Source: B10-G9 sp963712165 (GTDB lineage: Bacteria > Chloroflexota > Anaerolineae > Anaerolineales > UBA11858). Taken from it: DNA of 64,000 nt. Below are positions 41,507-49,202 of the stretch, piece after piece (position 1 is the first letter of the stretch; every line of letters starts with the position of its first letter). The notes below the pieces were generated by a model. That model did no database searches. It worked only from the letters and a program-made list of their open reading frames with translations, and was not told the origin of the DNA. Where the stretch lies: the NCBI GenBank assembly GCA_963712165.1, contig CAVQGY010000001.1:186001-250000 (forward strand), read 5' to 3'. The position numbers and the translations under genes are program-made.

Positions 41507-41578
41507 TCCCCGGTAGCTCAATGGTAGAGCGGTCGGCTGTTAACCGATAGGTTGCAGGTTCGAATCCCGCCCGGGGAG
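41507..41578 (+). tRNA. tRNA-Asn (GTT)
   Basis: A 72-base cloverleaf. Acceptor TCCCCGG pairs with CCGGGGA (41571-41577), discriminator G. D stem GCTC/GAGC; anticodon stem GTCGG/CCGAT around loop CTGTTAA, anticodon GTT at 41539-41541; T loop GGTTCGAATCC. CCA is not encoded and must be added. It is not a selenocysteine tRNA. Confidence 0.97.
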
Positions 41579-41580
41579 CT

Positions 41581-41611
41581 AAAACACCTTCGTGTAGAGG
41601 GTGTTTTTTTT
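41581..41611 (+). terminator. Terminator after tRNA-Asn
   Basis: AAAACACC pairs with GGTGTTTT, ending in a run of eight T (41604-41611), starting three bases after the tRNA. Confidence 0.8.
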
Positions 41612-41661
41612 ATTCCTTAGATGACTTTTTTGCAGAGACATCCCGGCAGGGGTGATATGAC

Positions 41662-42810
41662 TCAATTTGGGGAGCTAGTTGGCAGGAGACGCAAGGAGGG
41701 AATGGACAAAAGAGCGGCGCCAGCGCTGACCAGATAGGCGACTTTTAAACCATGATGATCTCCGATATAACCAACCGCGATCAGCATTAGAGCGTTTGAC
41801 AAGAAGCTGATTAATATAAAAACGCTGTTCCCCGTTGCTCGATGATGCTGGAAATGATCTTGAACAAGAGCGAGGAAAATAGTCGTAGTGGAAAGACAAA
41901 AGAATCCAAGCAGTATCAGCAGGGCAAAAACTTGCCACCCTTGTGCTTGCAGGAAGATGGGCACAAGCAATGACGAAATCAACATGGACAGGTTGATGAT
42001 TTTAGTTCTGCCGATTTTATCGCTGATAGGACCCAATAATAGCCCTCCCAGGACTCCCGATATTTCCAGGATGGATAGGGCTATGCCAGCGAACCATAAT
42101 GGTGCTCCGCTATTAACCATGAAAACCGGGAGATAGGTCGATATGGATGCGATCAATGCAGATCGTAAAATGAGTACAAGGGCAAGAGGAAAGAAGAAGC
42201 TTTTAAAGATAGGGAGCTCATCTCTCAATGGAGTTGTCTCAAGAGACTGAATCTTTATTGATCTGAATTGGAGAAATAGCAGTATGCTTATGCACCAACC
42301 GAGGAACATCAATCTGTAAATACCTTCCAGCCCCCAAATGCCAACTGCCCAAACAACAACCAATGGCCCCAGGCTCCTGCCGATACCGCCACCTGCCATG
42401 TAGAGGCTTAAGCCACGCCCTTTTCTATCTTCGGAAGCTTTGGCTACCATTCCTGGTGACGCTGCATGGAAGAAAGTCGAACTCAAACCGGAAAGAAAGA
42501 GGAGGAGACCTAGTGAGTAAACAGAATCTGCCCTTCCTATCAAACTCATTAGAGTCGCTGTAAACCCTGGAGCAAATATAACGATATAACGTGCGCCTTT
42601 TTTATCAGCAAGATAGCCAATAATGGGATTGAAGATGGATGGCAGCCTGGATATGCTCGTCAATAATCCTGCGGCTGTTAAATTGAGGGAAAGGTTTACC
42701 ATCAAAGATGGCAGGAGAGGCGCGAGGAATCCAGTATAAAGGTCATGGATGAGATGGCCTCCAGAGATGGTGAAGATTTGTTTATCGGCATTCTTACTTT
42801 TTGTTGTCAT
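41662..42810 (-). CDS. MFS transporter, Fsr (fosmidomycin-resistance-like) family
   Basis: A 382-residue, 12-helix MFS protein. The start GGHLIHDLYTGFLAPLLPSL and the motif GYLADKKGARYIVIFAPG match the Fsr-type efflux branch, and FFHAASPGMVAKAS is the characteristic helix-4 region. It probably exports small hydrophilic compounds; the real substrate is unknown. A single gene between tRNA-Asn and the cyclase gene's terminator. Confidence 0.85.
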   Translation of the reverse strand: MTTKSKNADKQIFTISGGHLIHDLYTGFLAPLLPSLMVNLSLNLTAAGLLTSISRLPSIFNPIIGYLADKKGARYIVIFAPGFTATLMSLIGRADSVYSLGLLLFLSGLSSTFFHAASPGMVAKASEDRKGRGLSLYMAGGGIGRSLGPLVVVWAVGIWGLEGIYRLMFLGWCISILLFLQFRSIKIQSLETTPLRDELPIFKSFFFPLALVLILRSALIASISTYLPVFMVNSGAPLWFAGIALSILEISGVLGGLLLGPISDKIGRTKIINLSMLISSLLVPIFLQAQGWQVFALLILLGFFCLSTTTIFLALVQDHFQHHRATGNSVFILISFLSNALMLIAVGYIGDHHGLKVAYLVSAGAALLSIPSLRLLPTSSPN

Positions 42811-42844
42811 ATGGTTATTATTATTGCTATCCAGTCACACACGT

Positions 42845-42876
42845 ATCTAAAATGATAAAGCACCCGATCGGGTGCT
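42845..42876 (-). terminator. Terminator of the FHA-cyclase gene
   Basis: AGCACCCGATCGGGTGCT (42859-42876) is a perfect 18-base palindrome. Read on the minus strand, 29 bases after the cyclase stop, it is followed by TTTATCATTTT. The T-tract is interrupted, so efficiency may be moderate. Confidence 0.7.
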
Positions 42877-42904
42877 CTTGAGAATGATAGAGTAACCGCC
42901 CTAT

Positions 42905-44377
42905 CTACTGATCATCTAGGGAGACTTCGTATATCTTGACATGGCCTTTGCGGCCTTTGACGATAATGGAGTCCAGTTTCTTCATCTTGAATTGATCAGA
43001 AACGGCCTTGTAGATCTCTTCTCCGACGACTAGTTTGTTTTCGGCAGCAAAAGGATTCATTCCCTTGGCAACGTTGACGAGATCACCAAGAACTGTGAAC
43101 TCAACTCGTTCACTGGTCCCAACATAACCTACGACTGCCCGGCCGGCTTTGATGCTCAAGCGGAGATTAAAGGGCTGATCAAATTCGCTGGAGATGGATT
43201 TCATTTTTTCGAGTATAGCTATCGCAGAATTAACTGAGTCCAGTTTGTGGTCCAGAGACTCATCAGACATACCAAATACTGATAAAACGCCATCTCCAAG
43301 ATAACGGACAACGCCATAATGCTCAAAAATGATATTAGTGATTTCGAGGTAATAGTTATTTAGAAGTTTGCCAAAATCTTGAGCTCCCATGGCTTCTGCC
43401 AGGCCAGTCGAATCTGTGATATCTGCAAATAGTACCGAAATCTGCCTTTCTTTTAAGCCTGGAAGAGTGCCGTGCAAATCATAGTCCCTGAGCACATAAT
43501 CAACTTCTTGAGGTGAAACAAAACGCTGGAACATCTGACGCAGGCTTTGTTCTTGCTGGACTTTGTTCAGTAAGTTCACCCGTTGAATAGTGAGGGCTGC
43601 CTGGTGGCTGATGGCAATTGCTACTTGGAGATCTGTATTAGTAAAAGGACGCGATTCGGGCCGAGACTTGTACATGTAGATCAAACCGATAACGTCATTT
43701 TCTGTCATGATGGGAACACAAAGCGCTGAGCGTATCTTGAGCAATGTGGCGCTTTCGCTGTCGGCAACAGCATCGCTTTGTGCCATATCGGGAATGACTA
43801 CTGCTGATTTTTCATTGATCGCGGATTGGGCCAGAGTAGAAGGAAATCCAAATTCCTCCATCCTTTCGAATTGTTCTTTTAGGATAACTTTGCACTTATC
43901 AGCCCCCATTGCCTTTTTCATGAGATTGGCGATCTCTTCAAGGCATTCACTGAGGTTCATTATCGTGTTGAGGCGCTCTGAAATCTGATACATCAACACT
44001 GTATGATGATCAAGGGCTTCCAGCAATCTTTCCCGGGTGAATTTTTGTGGTCCACGAACAGTATCTAATGGCTCATCCGTGCCGCGGATGACAACATTGA
44101 TGGTCGAACTCCCGATCCGGATCATATCCAGATGTTGCAGTCTGTAGGTATAGGATAAACGACGGCGATTGATATAGGTGCCGTTGGTGCTGGTTAGGTC
44201 TTGCAAGAGGGCTGTGTCAGTGCTCCGGTTATAATCGATCCGTGCGTGCTGTCTAGATGCGGATGGTTCCGCGATGACAATGTCATTATTTGGGTGGCGT
44301 CCAATTGTGTTTCCACCGGGTTTGAGCGTATATTTTTGGGGTTCATTTCCTGGGACACGGATGGTTAAAAGCCACAT
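42905..44377 (-). CDS. FHA-GAF-class III nucleotidyl cyclase
   Basis: A 490-residue cytoplasmic signalling protein. FHA domain at about 20-95 (NTIGRHPNNDIVI, ASRQHARI, LTSTNGTYINRR) binds phosphothreonine; GAF domain at about 130-290; cyclase domain at about 310-485. The metal-binding Asp residues are present in VLFADITDSTG and RYLGDGVLSVFG. In the helix VLGDLVNVAKGM the Asn is kept, but the transition-state Arg seen in active cyclases (NLAxR) is replaced by Gly with a Lys next to it, so activity is uncertain. ATG 44377 is preferred to the GTG at 44392. It follows the DarA-like genes after 133 bases. Confidence 0.85.
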   Translation of the reverse strand: MWLLTIRVPGNEPQKYTLKPGGNTIGRHPNNDIVIAEPSASRQHARIDYNRSTDTALLQDLTSTNGTYINRRRLSYTYRLQHLDMIRIGSSTINVVIRGTDEPLDTVRGPQKFTRERLLEALDHHTVLMYQISERLNTIMNLSECLEEIANLMKKAMGADKCKVILKEQFERMEEFGFPSTLAQSAINEKSAVVIPDMAQSDAVADSESATLLKIRSALCVPIMTENDVIGLIYMYKSRPESRPFTNTDLQVAIAISHQAALTIQRVNLLNKVQQEQSLRQMFQRFVSPQEVDYVLRDYDLHGTLPGLKERQISVLFADITDSTGLAEAMGAQDFGKLLNNYYLEITNIIFEHYGVVRYLGDGVLSVFGMSDESLDHKLDSVNSAIAILEKMKSISSEFDQPFNLRLSIKAGRAVVGYVGTSERVEFTVLGDLVNVAKGMNPFAAENKLVVGEEIYKAVSDQFKMKKLDSIIVKGRKGHVKIYEVSLDDQ

Positions 44378-44510
44378 TGTTATTTGCCTCACGCAACGAA
44401 CAGGTGTGTAGTCTTAGGTAATTATAACCCAGGATTAATAAGTGAGGACTATAAAGTAGACTTCAATATCCCTGGTTTCTTTTCAGTTTCGAAAGGATTG
44501 TTAGCGGAGA

Positions 44511-44786
44511 TTATGAGATTTGCTCAAAATGGTCAACATCAAAAACCATGACCGTAGCCCGAGGTTTAAACGGATTAGAGCGAGGGCTGCATACTTGATC
44601 GATTAGATCGATTACGATATCCACATCGCTTCCGTCTACACCAGCTATAAGAGTGCTCTTACCTCTTCTGAGCAGCCCTCCCGTGGAATCAATCAATGTT
44701 AATGGGTAACCTGCATCATGCAGGGCGCGAATTACCAGACCAGATTCTGAATCATCTAATATAGCTAGAAGCATTTTCTTGGTCAT
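44511..44786 (-). CDS. DarA-like cyclic-di-AMP receptor protein (PII-like), second free-standing copy
   Basis: A 91-residue protein of the DarA/PstA (YaaQ, COG3870) family: MLLAILDDSESGLVIRALHDAGYPLT followed by the signature DSTGGLLRRGKSTLIAGVD and the closing strand ATVMVFDVDHFEQ (described in parts). Bacillus DarA forms a PII-like trimer that binds c-di-AMP at the subunit faces. This protein is shorter than the usual ~109 residues because the long B-loop is reduced. It starts one base after the previous DarA-like stop, as the last gene of the operon. Confidence 0.8.
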   Translation of the reverse strand: MTKKMLLAILDDSESGLVIRALHDAGYPLTLIDSTGGLLRRGKSTLIAGVDGSDVDIVIDLIDQVCSPRSNPFKPRATVMVFDVDHFEQIS

Positions 44787-44787
44787 T

Positions 44788-45060
44788 TTATACCTTTTCG
44801 AATTCCTTAACGTTTAACACATAGATGGTTACCCTGGCATGTGATTCATCGGTTTGCTCAGCGGGGGAAACCTTTTCCCGGATTAATGCAAGGGCTCTAT
44901 TGATCTTCTCTTTGGCCGTGATGATCATCAGCGTAGTGATACCTCCTGACAGGAGGCCAGCGGTGGAAGCGAATTTAGTAACCCGATATGATTCCGCTAA
45001 TAAACTCTCAGATACTTCTTCGCTCAGGCCAGTTGGCATGGTGGCTAATATCATCTTCAT
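44788..45060 (-). CDS. DarA-like cyclic-di-AMP receptor protein (PII-like), first free-standing copy
   Basis: A 90-residue paralogue of the next gene, and the closest of the three to DarA itself: VTKFASTAGLLSGGITTLMI matches the DarA ligand-loop region [20 protein letters not shown] (from memory), and NRALALIREKV and TIYVLNVKEFEKV match the flanking helix and last strand. The B-loop is short. It starts two bases after the antiporter stop, so all members should be made together with the antiporter. Confidence 0.82.
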   Translation of the reverse strand: MKMILATMPTGLSEEVSESLLAESYRVTKFASTAGLLSGGITTLMIITAKEKINRALALIREKVSPAEQTDESHARVTIYVLNVKEFEKV

Positions 45061-45062
45061 GA

Positions 45063-47096
45063 CTAAAGTTCCTCATAACGTTCAATTGTTAAACTAAATA
45101 CCGTAGCGACAACAGTTGTTTGACTGACGGCTTCTATCCCATCCTCAGAACTACCCTCTAAGTTGGACATGGTGGCATTTTGAAGAAGGGACTTGATCTC
45201 ATCCGATTTGCCTGCGGGGATTCCTACAAGCAGCGTAGCATTTTTTCTTCCCAGAAAACCTCCGGTGCTGGCTATATGTGTGCTGGGGTAACCTGCAGAA
45301 TCAAGAAGCTTAGTAATCATTGAATGATCCTTCTCTTGAAGGACTATGGTGATCAATTCATTTACGTTGCGAAATGATTGGTTCTTCAAATGTAGAATGA
45401 TATCGGATTGATCGCCAGTTATTGCAGAGTCAACTTCCTGGACCAATTTCGAGTAGGTAGATTCCATGATTTTGCCATCGCGAAGCAGATCTTGTAAAAC
45501 TGCGCGCTCATTGTTTAAGGATTCAACTATAGCAGCTTCGATCTCTCTTGATTCTATTTCAGGATTAGACTCGATTATCCTGGCAGCTTCATCAACAAGC
45601 TTGTTGGCATGCTTCTCCATGGGCTTTGAAAGAGTTTCCCAAACTGGCCTGGACAATAAGCCCTCTTTGTATTTCATTTTCAACTGATTGTGGGCTGTGC
45701 GAGACATAATTGCCCGGGCGTATATGCCTTCATATTCATTTTGCCCCTGGCTTGTCTGGATCAGTCCCATCCTGGTGATAAAGGGTTTCATCGTCAAGCC
45801 TTGAACCAGGAGGGTGAACAGAACTACTCCGAACGCCATAGAACGAATGACAGTGCCCTGTTCACCGAGAGCCGTGGGTAGGCTCAGGGCAAGGGCGAGA
45901 CTGATCGCCCCCCGAAGACCTCCCCAGAAAAGAACATGTTTGTATCTTCGGGGTATGCCTGGGCCAATCCATGACAGGCCGTAAATCGAAACAGCCCGAG
46001 CCACTAAAACAGCCAAAATTGCCCAGAGTATGGCTTGCCAATCAGATAGCAGGATATTCAAATCTATTTGAAGGCCGATCAATAAGAAAACAAATGAATT
46101 GGCGAGGAAAGCTGCATATTCCCAAAAATTGAATACCAGGATCCTGGTAGTAGGAGCCATTCTGCGCGGACCGAGGTTTCCACTTACTATGCCAGCAGCT
46201 ACTACCGCGAGAACACCGCTGACATGAAATTGCTCAGCAAGGATATAAGAACCGAAAGCGAGCACACTTGTTAATGTGGTTTCGATCAACGCATTGTCGA
46301 TGATGCTAATGGCCTGTGAGATCAGCAGGCCAAGGATCAAACCTACGAGCAAACCTCCTCCAGCGACGACCAGGAAATTTAATATGCTCTCGCCGAGATT
46401 AAAATGACCGGTCAAGGCGATAGTCACCATGATGTTGAACAGAACTATTGCTGTACCATCATTGAACAGGCTCTCTCCTTCCAGGAGCAATTGAAGTCTG
46501 TGAGGTACTCCTAAGGATTGAAATAAGGCAACGACTGCTACAGGATCAGTGGCTGCGATCAAAGAACCAAAGACAAGAGCGGTGGTAAGAGAAAAATCTG
46601 TTCCCCAATATAACACTCCTCCAACCAGGAAAGTGGTTAACAATACACCCGGGATCGCTAAACTGAGAATAGGTGCTAGATCTCGGAATAGATCCTTTGC
46701 CTTAACTTTGAACGCAGCGTCAAAGATGAGTGGAGGCACCAGGATAAATAAGAATAGCTCAGGGCTTACATTGATTTCCCGCCGGACAACCAGCGCAAGT
46801 ATAAGGCCGATCAGGACCAGGCCAGCCGTATAGGGAACACGCAATCTTTCAGCGGCAATTGCGACTAGCGATGCGACCAAAAGCAGGCCTATCGCGAGCT
46901 CGATAAAAAGGATCGTGTCATTCTCGGCTTCAGGTGCATCATCATCGAAAGTGGCTGAGATAGTTCCGATAGGATCAGGGGATGATTTTCCTGAAGCATC
47001 AGCTATGCTGAAATTGGAGTTGAATAAAAAGACTGCCGTAGAGGCGATTATGATTATGAGAAGAAGACGGATTGATCTTTGTTTGGTTTTGTTCAT
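45063..47096 (-). CDS. CPA1-type Na+/H+ (or K+/H+) antiporter fused to a C-terminal DarA-like domain
   Basis: A 677-residue protein. An N-terminal hydrophobic segment may be a signal or extra helix. Residues about 50-450 are a CPA1/NhaP antiporter with the ion-site motifs AATDPVAVVALF and EGESLFNDGTAIVLFN. A cytoplasmic helical linker (about 460-570) follows. Residues about 574-677 are a DarA-like PII domain (RNVNELITIVLQ, IASTGGFLGRKNATLLVGIP, TVVATVFSLTIERYEEL). c-di-AMP is known to control potassium and sodium transport in Firmicutes through RCK_C domains; a DarA-type domain on the transporter itself is unusual. The ATG overlaps the capA stop (ATGA); two free DarA-like genes follow. Confidence 0.88.
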   Translation of the reverse strand: MNKTKQRSIRLLLIIIIASTAVFLFNSNFSIADASGKSSPDPIGTISATFDDDAPEAENDTILFIELAIGLLLVASLVAIAAERLRVPYTAGLVLIGLILALVVRREINVSPELFLFILVPPLIFDAAFKVKAKDLFRDLAPILSLAIPGVLLTTFLVGGVLYWGTDFSLTTALVFGSLIAATDPVAVVALFQSLGVPHRLQLLLEGESLFNDGTAIVLFNIMVTIALTGHFNLGESILNFLVVAGGGLLVGLILGLLISQAISIIDNALIETTLTSVLAFGSYILAEQFHVSGVLAVVAAGIVSGNLGPRRMAPTTRILVFNFWEYAAFLANSFVFLLIGLQIDLNILLSDWQAILWAILAVLVARAVSIYGLSWIGPGIPRRYKHVLFWGGLRGAISLALALSLPTALGEQGTVIRSMAFGVVLFTLLVQGLTMKPFITRMGLIQTSQGQNEYEGIYARAIMSRTAHNQLKMKYKEGLLSRPVWETLSKPMEKHANKLVDEAARIIESNPEIESREIEAAIVESLNNERAVLQDLLRDGKIMESTYSKLVQEVDSAITGDQSDIILHLKNQSFRNVNELITIVLQEKDHSMITKLLDSAGYPSTHIASTGGFLGRKNATLLVGIPAGKSDEIKSLLQNATMSNLEGSSEDGIEAVSQTTVVATVFSLTIERYEEL

Positions 47097-48874
47097 TGAT
47101 CTGTCCTGTTGTACATATATCCCGTGGAATACAGATGGATCCACTCACCATTCCACAATGAGTACCTATAAAACTCCTCCAGAAAGGGGATCTTTTCCTC
47201 TAAAGTCATCGGGCGGGGGCGGGCGTTATCTATAAATTGTAATGGAATTAAACGCGTTCCAACATAATTCCCGTCGTAGAAATAGTGCAAATCAATAAAT
47301 GATTTATCTTTATTGATATGGGATTTCGGATTGTAGTGGGCAAGAAACCACTGGTCAAAGAATAAATTTCCCAAGCCGTAATGGATGAAAGAAGATCCAT
47401 TAAACTCGATTGCTTGGGGGTGATGGGATTGGCTTCCACTGACGACTGCGGCACCAGCTTCTGCCAATCTGCGAAAATCATATTGCTGCAAGGCTATGGA
47501 ACCAAAACTGTCCACTTCTTCATGCTGCATAGTTGCTATGACAATATAACCTTCACTCGTTAGCCTGGTGATCTCAGGGATCATCCATTTGAAATCGCAT
47601 TGAGCAGCACCAGGTTCGTCATCTGTGGCTGTTGCATATCTATCGATGCCCTTGCCATTGCAACCGATAAAAGCAAAATGGTTCTCATTGTGGCTGAGAA
47701 AGACAGGGGCTAAACCATCTGGGAGTGTCTCGCCTCCCCCATATGTGGCCCAGCCTTTCTGGTTATAAAGTTCCAATGTATGAAACATTGCCTCAGAACC
47801 CCAATCTCCAAAATGATCGCCGCTTAGTTCAACGACATCTGTCCCAACAGCCTCTAATAGATCAATATAGCTATCTGCGGAGCAGAATCGCAGAGAGACC
47901 TGGTAGGTTTCAGGAGGTGGGCAATCTTTAGCGAAAGGCACCTCGTTATTGATATGTGTTATGTCCGCGTTTACTAAAATATCCTTAATATCAGCAGCAG
48001 GGTAGGTAATCCCTTGGGCCTCCATGATATTGGCAGTATCGCGAACCAGGGCTGTAACACCGGTTAGGGCAATTGAGGTTAGTTTAGATTGATCGTAATT
48101 TGTAATCTGCGGATTATTGCTGGGATCGATTATGTAGCCAGGGGAAATCTGATAATTAAAACGAATGACAAGCGGGTAATCTTTACGCTCAAAATCACTC
48201 GATAGAGGATCAGATTGATCGATTTTTAGTACTTTGTAATCTGGTTGAACCTGATCAAATGGGATAATGGCAAGAATATCCTGTTCGAGCCACAATCGCT
48301 GGGAAATAGCATCCTCATCTACGGTAAGAATGCAATCTTCACTGGCAGGTCCCCAGAGAAATTCGATTGCGGCCTTTGATCTTTCGGTAACTAAGATTTG
48401 CCTGATTGCTAATGTCTCATCGCTGCCAACTGTCCAGCAAGCAAGAAGATCGGCTGAAAGGACCTCTTCTGCATGGGAATAGAACGGAGCTACAGCCAGG
48501 TAGATCCATGAGCCAGCTTCTGGCCCCGGACTCTGAGAAATTAGCAGTTGGGCAGATGGTTTTTCAGCCGTTATTTCCAGGAAGTCGGATTGACCAATTC
48601 CGTTTCTTATTTGTTCGGGAAGAGCTGGATCAATCCAGGCCGGGAAGGGAGCCTCAGGGGAAATAAAAGTTGGCGAGGGAATGGGGGTTAGGGTTGCTGG
48701 TATAGGAGTAGGAGTTGGAGGAGAAGATGTGCTCGTTGGTTCTGGAGTGGATGATAGAGTGCACGATATTAGCGTTAATACGAGAATCAGAACTAAGGGA
48801 ATAGAAATACTAAAGCGAGTGGAAATAGATGAATTTGGAATCATGAATTGATTTGCGGGATGAACATATTTCAT
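47093..48874 (-). CDS. CapA-family (PGA_cap) lipoprotein
   Basis: A 593-residue exported protein. A hydrophobic signal ends in the lipobox LISC, then a Thr/Pro/Ser-rich linker (TPEPTSTSSPPTPTPIP). The C-terminal half is a CapA metallophosphatase-like domain with NADITHINNEVPF, ELSGDHFGDWG, SHNENHFAFIGCNG, ATMQHEEVDS and GSQSHHPQAIEFNG. Relatives take part in poly-gamma-glutamate capsule synthesis, but the family is broad. M11 (48844) is an alternative start with a more compact signal peptide. First gene of the antiporter-DarA operon. Confidence 0.82.
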   Translation of the reverse strand: MKYVHPANQFMIPNSSISTRFSISIPLVLILVLTLISCTLSSTPEPTSTSSPPTPTPIPATLTPIPSPTFISPEAPFPAWIDPALPEQIRNGIGQSDFLEITAEKPSAQLLISQSPGPEAGSWIYLAVAPFYSHAEEVLSADLLACWTVGSDETLAIRQILVTERSKAAIEFLWGPASEDCILTVDEDAISQRLWLEQDILAIIPFDQVQPDYKVLKIDQSDPLSSDFERKDYPLVIRFNYQISPGYIIDPSNNPQITNYDQSKLTSIALTGVTALVRDTANIMEAQGITYPAADIKDILVNADITHINNEVPFAKDCPPPETYQVSLRFCSADSYIDLLEAVGTDVVELSGDHFGDWGSEAMFHTLELYNQKGWATYGGGETLPDGLAPVFLSHNENHFAFIGCNGKGIDRYATATDDEPGAAQCDFKWMIPEITRLTSEGYIVIATMQHEEVDSFGSIALQQYDFRRLAEAGAAVVSGSQSHHPQAIEFNGSSFIHYGLGNLFFDQWFLAHYNPKSHINKDKSFIDLHYFYDGNYVGTRLIPLQFIDNARPRPMTLEEKIPFLEEFYRYSLWNGEWIHLYSTGYMYNRTDQ

Positions 48875-48917
48875 GTAATTCTTCAGATAAGATCTCGTCA
48901 GTGACTTGCGACTTTGT

Positions 48918-49058
48918 TTCGGGATTATGTGTAATTACCACAAAGCTGTAGGACAATCTGGCAATTCCGAATAATGGACCTTGCTGATTACACCTGGAGG
49001 GCACCAGAACCCTCGGTGACTTTCCGGGCCTAATCGGCTTTATGGATAAAATCCCGAA
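48918..49058 (-). promoter_or_regulatory. Structured mRNA leader of the capA-antiporter-DarA operon (riboswitch-like, class unassigned)
   Basis: A gene-free stretch runs 48875-49202. Within it, AATCCCGAA (49050-49058) and TTCGGGATT (48918-48926) form a 9-bp closing stem. Inside lies a hairpin of CACC + GAGGG (48991-49001) with CCCTC + GGTG (49010-49018) interrupted by a 2-base bulge, and smaller hairpins (GCC TAATC GGC at 49028-49038; TGTG/CACA at 48928-48942). A closing stem around several hairpins, sitting between a promoter (49074) and the first gene on the minus strand, is the usual riboswitch layout. I could not match it to the c-di-AMP (ydaO), glycine, M-box or T-box patterns I know. 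Confidence 0.5.
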
Positions 49059-49073
49059 TAATATAACTAAACT

Positions 49074-49102
49074 AGTGTAGCTTAAGGGTGTATGCAAGTC
49101 AA
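49074..49102 (-). promoter_or_regulatory. Promoter of the capA-antiporter-DarA operon
   Basis: On the minus strand: TTGACT (complement of 49097-49102), 17-base spacer, TACACT (complement of 49074-49079). It gives a leader of about 190 bases containing the structured element. On the plus strand a TATAAT at 49141-49146 may serve rel, with no clear -35. Confidence 0.62.
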
Positions 49103-49202
49103 CTAAACTTCATTATAAGCTGCGTTAGAAATCTTGAGGGTATAATGGATATTTGAAATTGGGTTTTTTATTATTAGACGTATATTTTGGCCCGAGTTGT
49201 TA

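Noticed and set aside
41507..41578. Selenocysteine tRNA to go with the UGA codon at 14334
   Set aside because: Anticodon is GTT and the arms have standard lengths; this is tRNA-Asn.
42859..42876. Perfect 18-base palindrome as a repressor site
   Set aside because: It is placed just after a stop codon and followed by a T-rich tract on the minus strand, so a terminator is the simpler reading.
48875..49100. Match to the c-di-AMP (ydaO), glycine, M-box or T-box leader
   Set aside because: Fragments look alike (for example CACCGAGGG, or TCC-ACAGCT), but the conserved cores and helix order do not fit, so no class is assigned.
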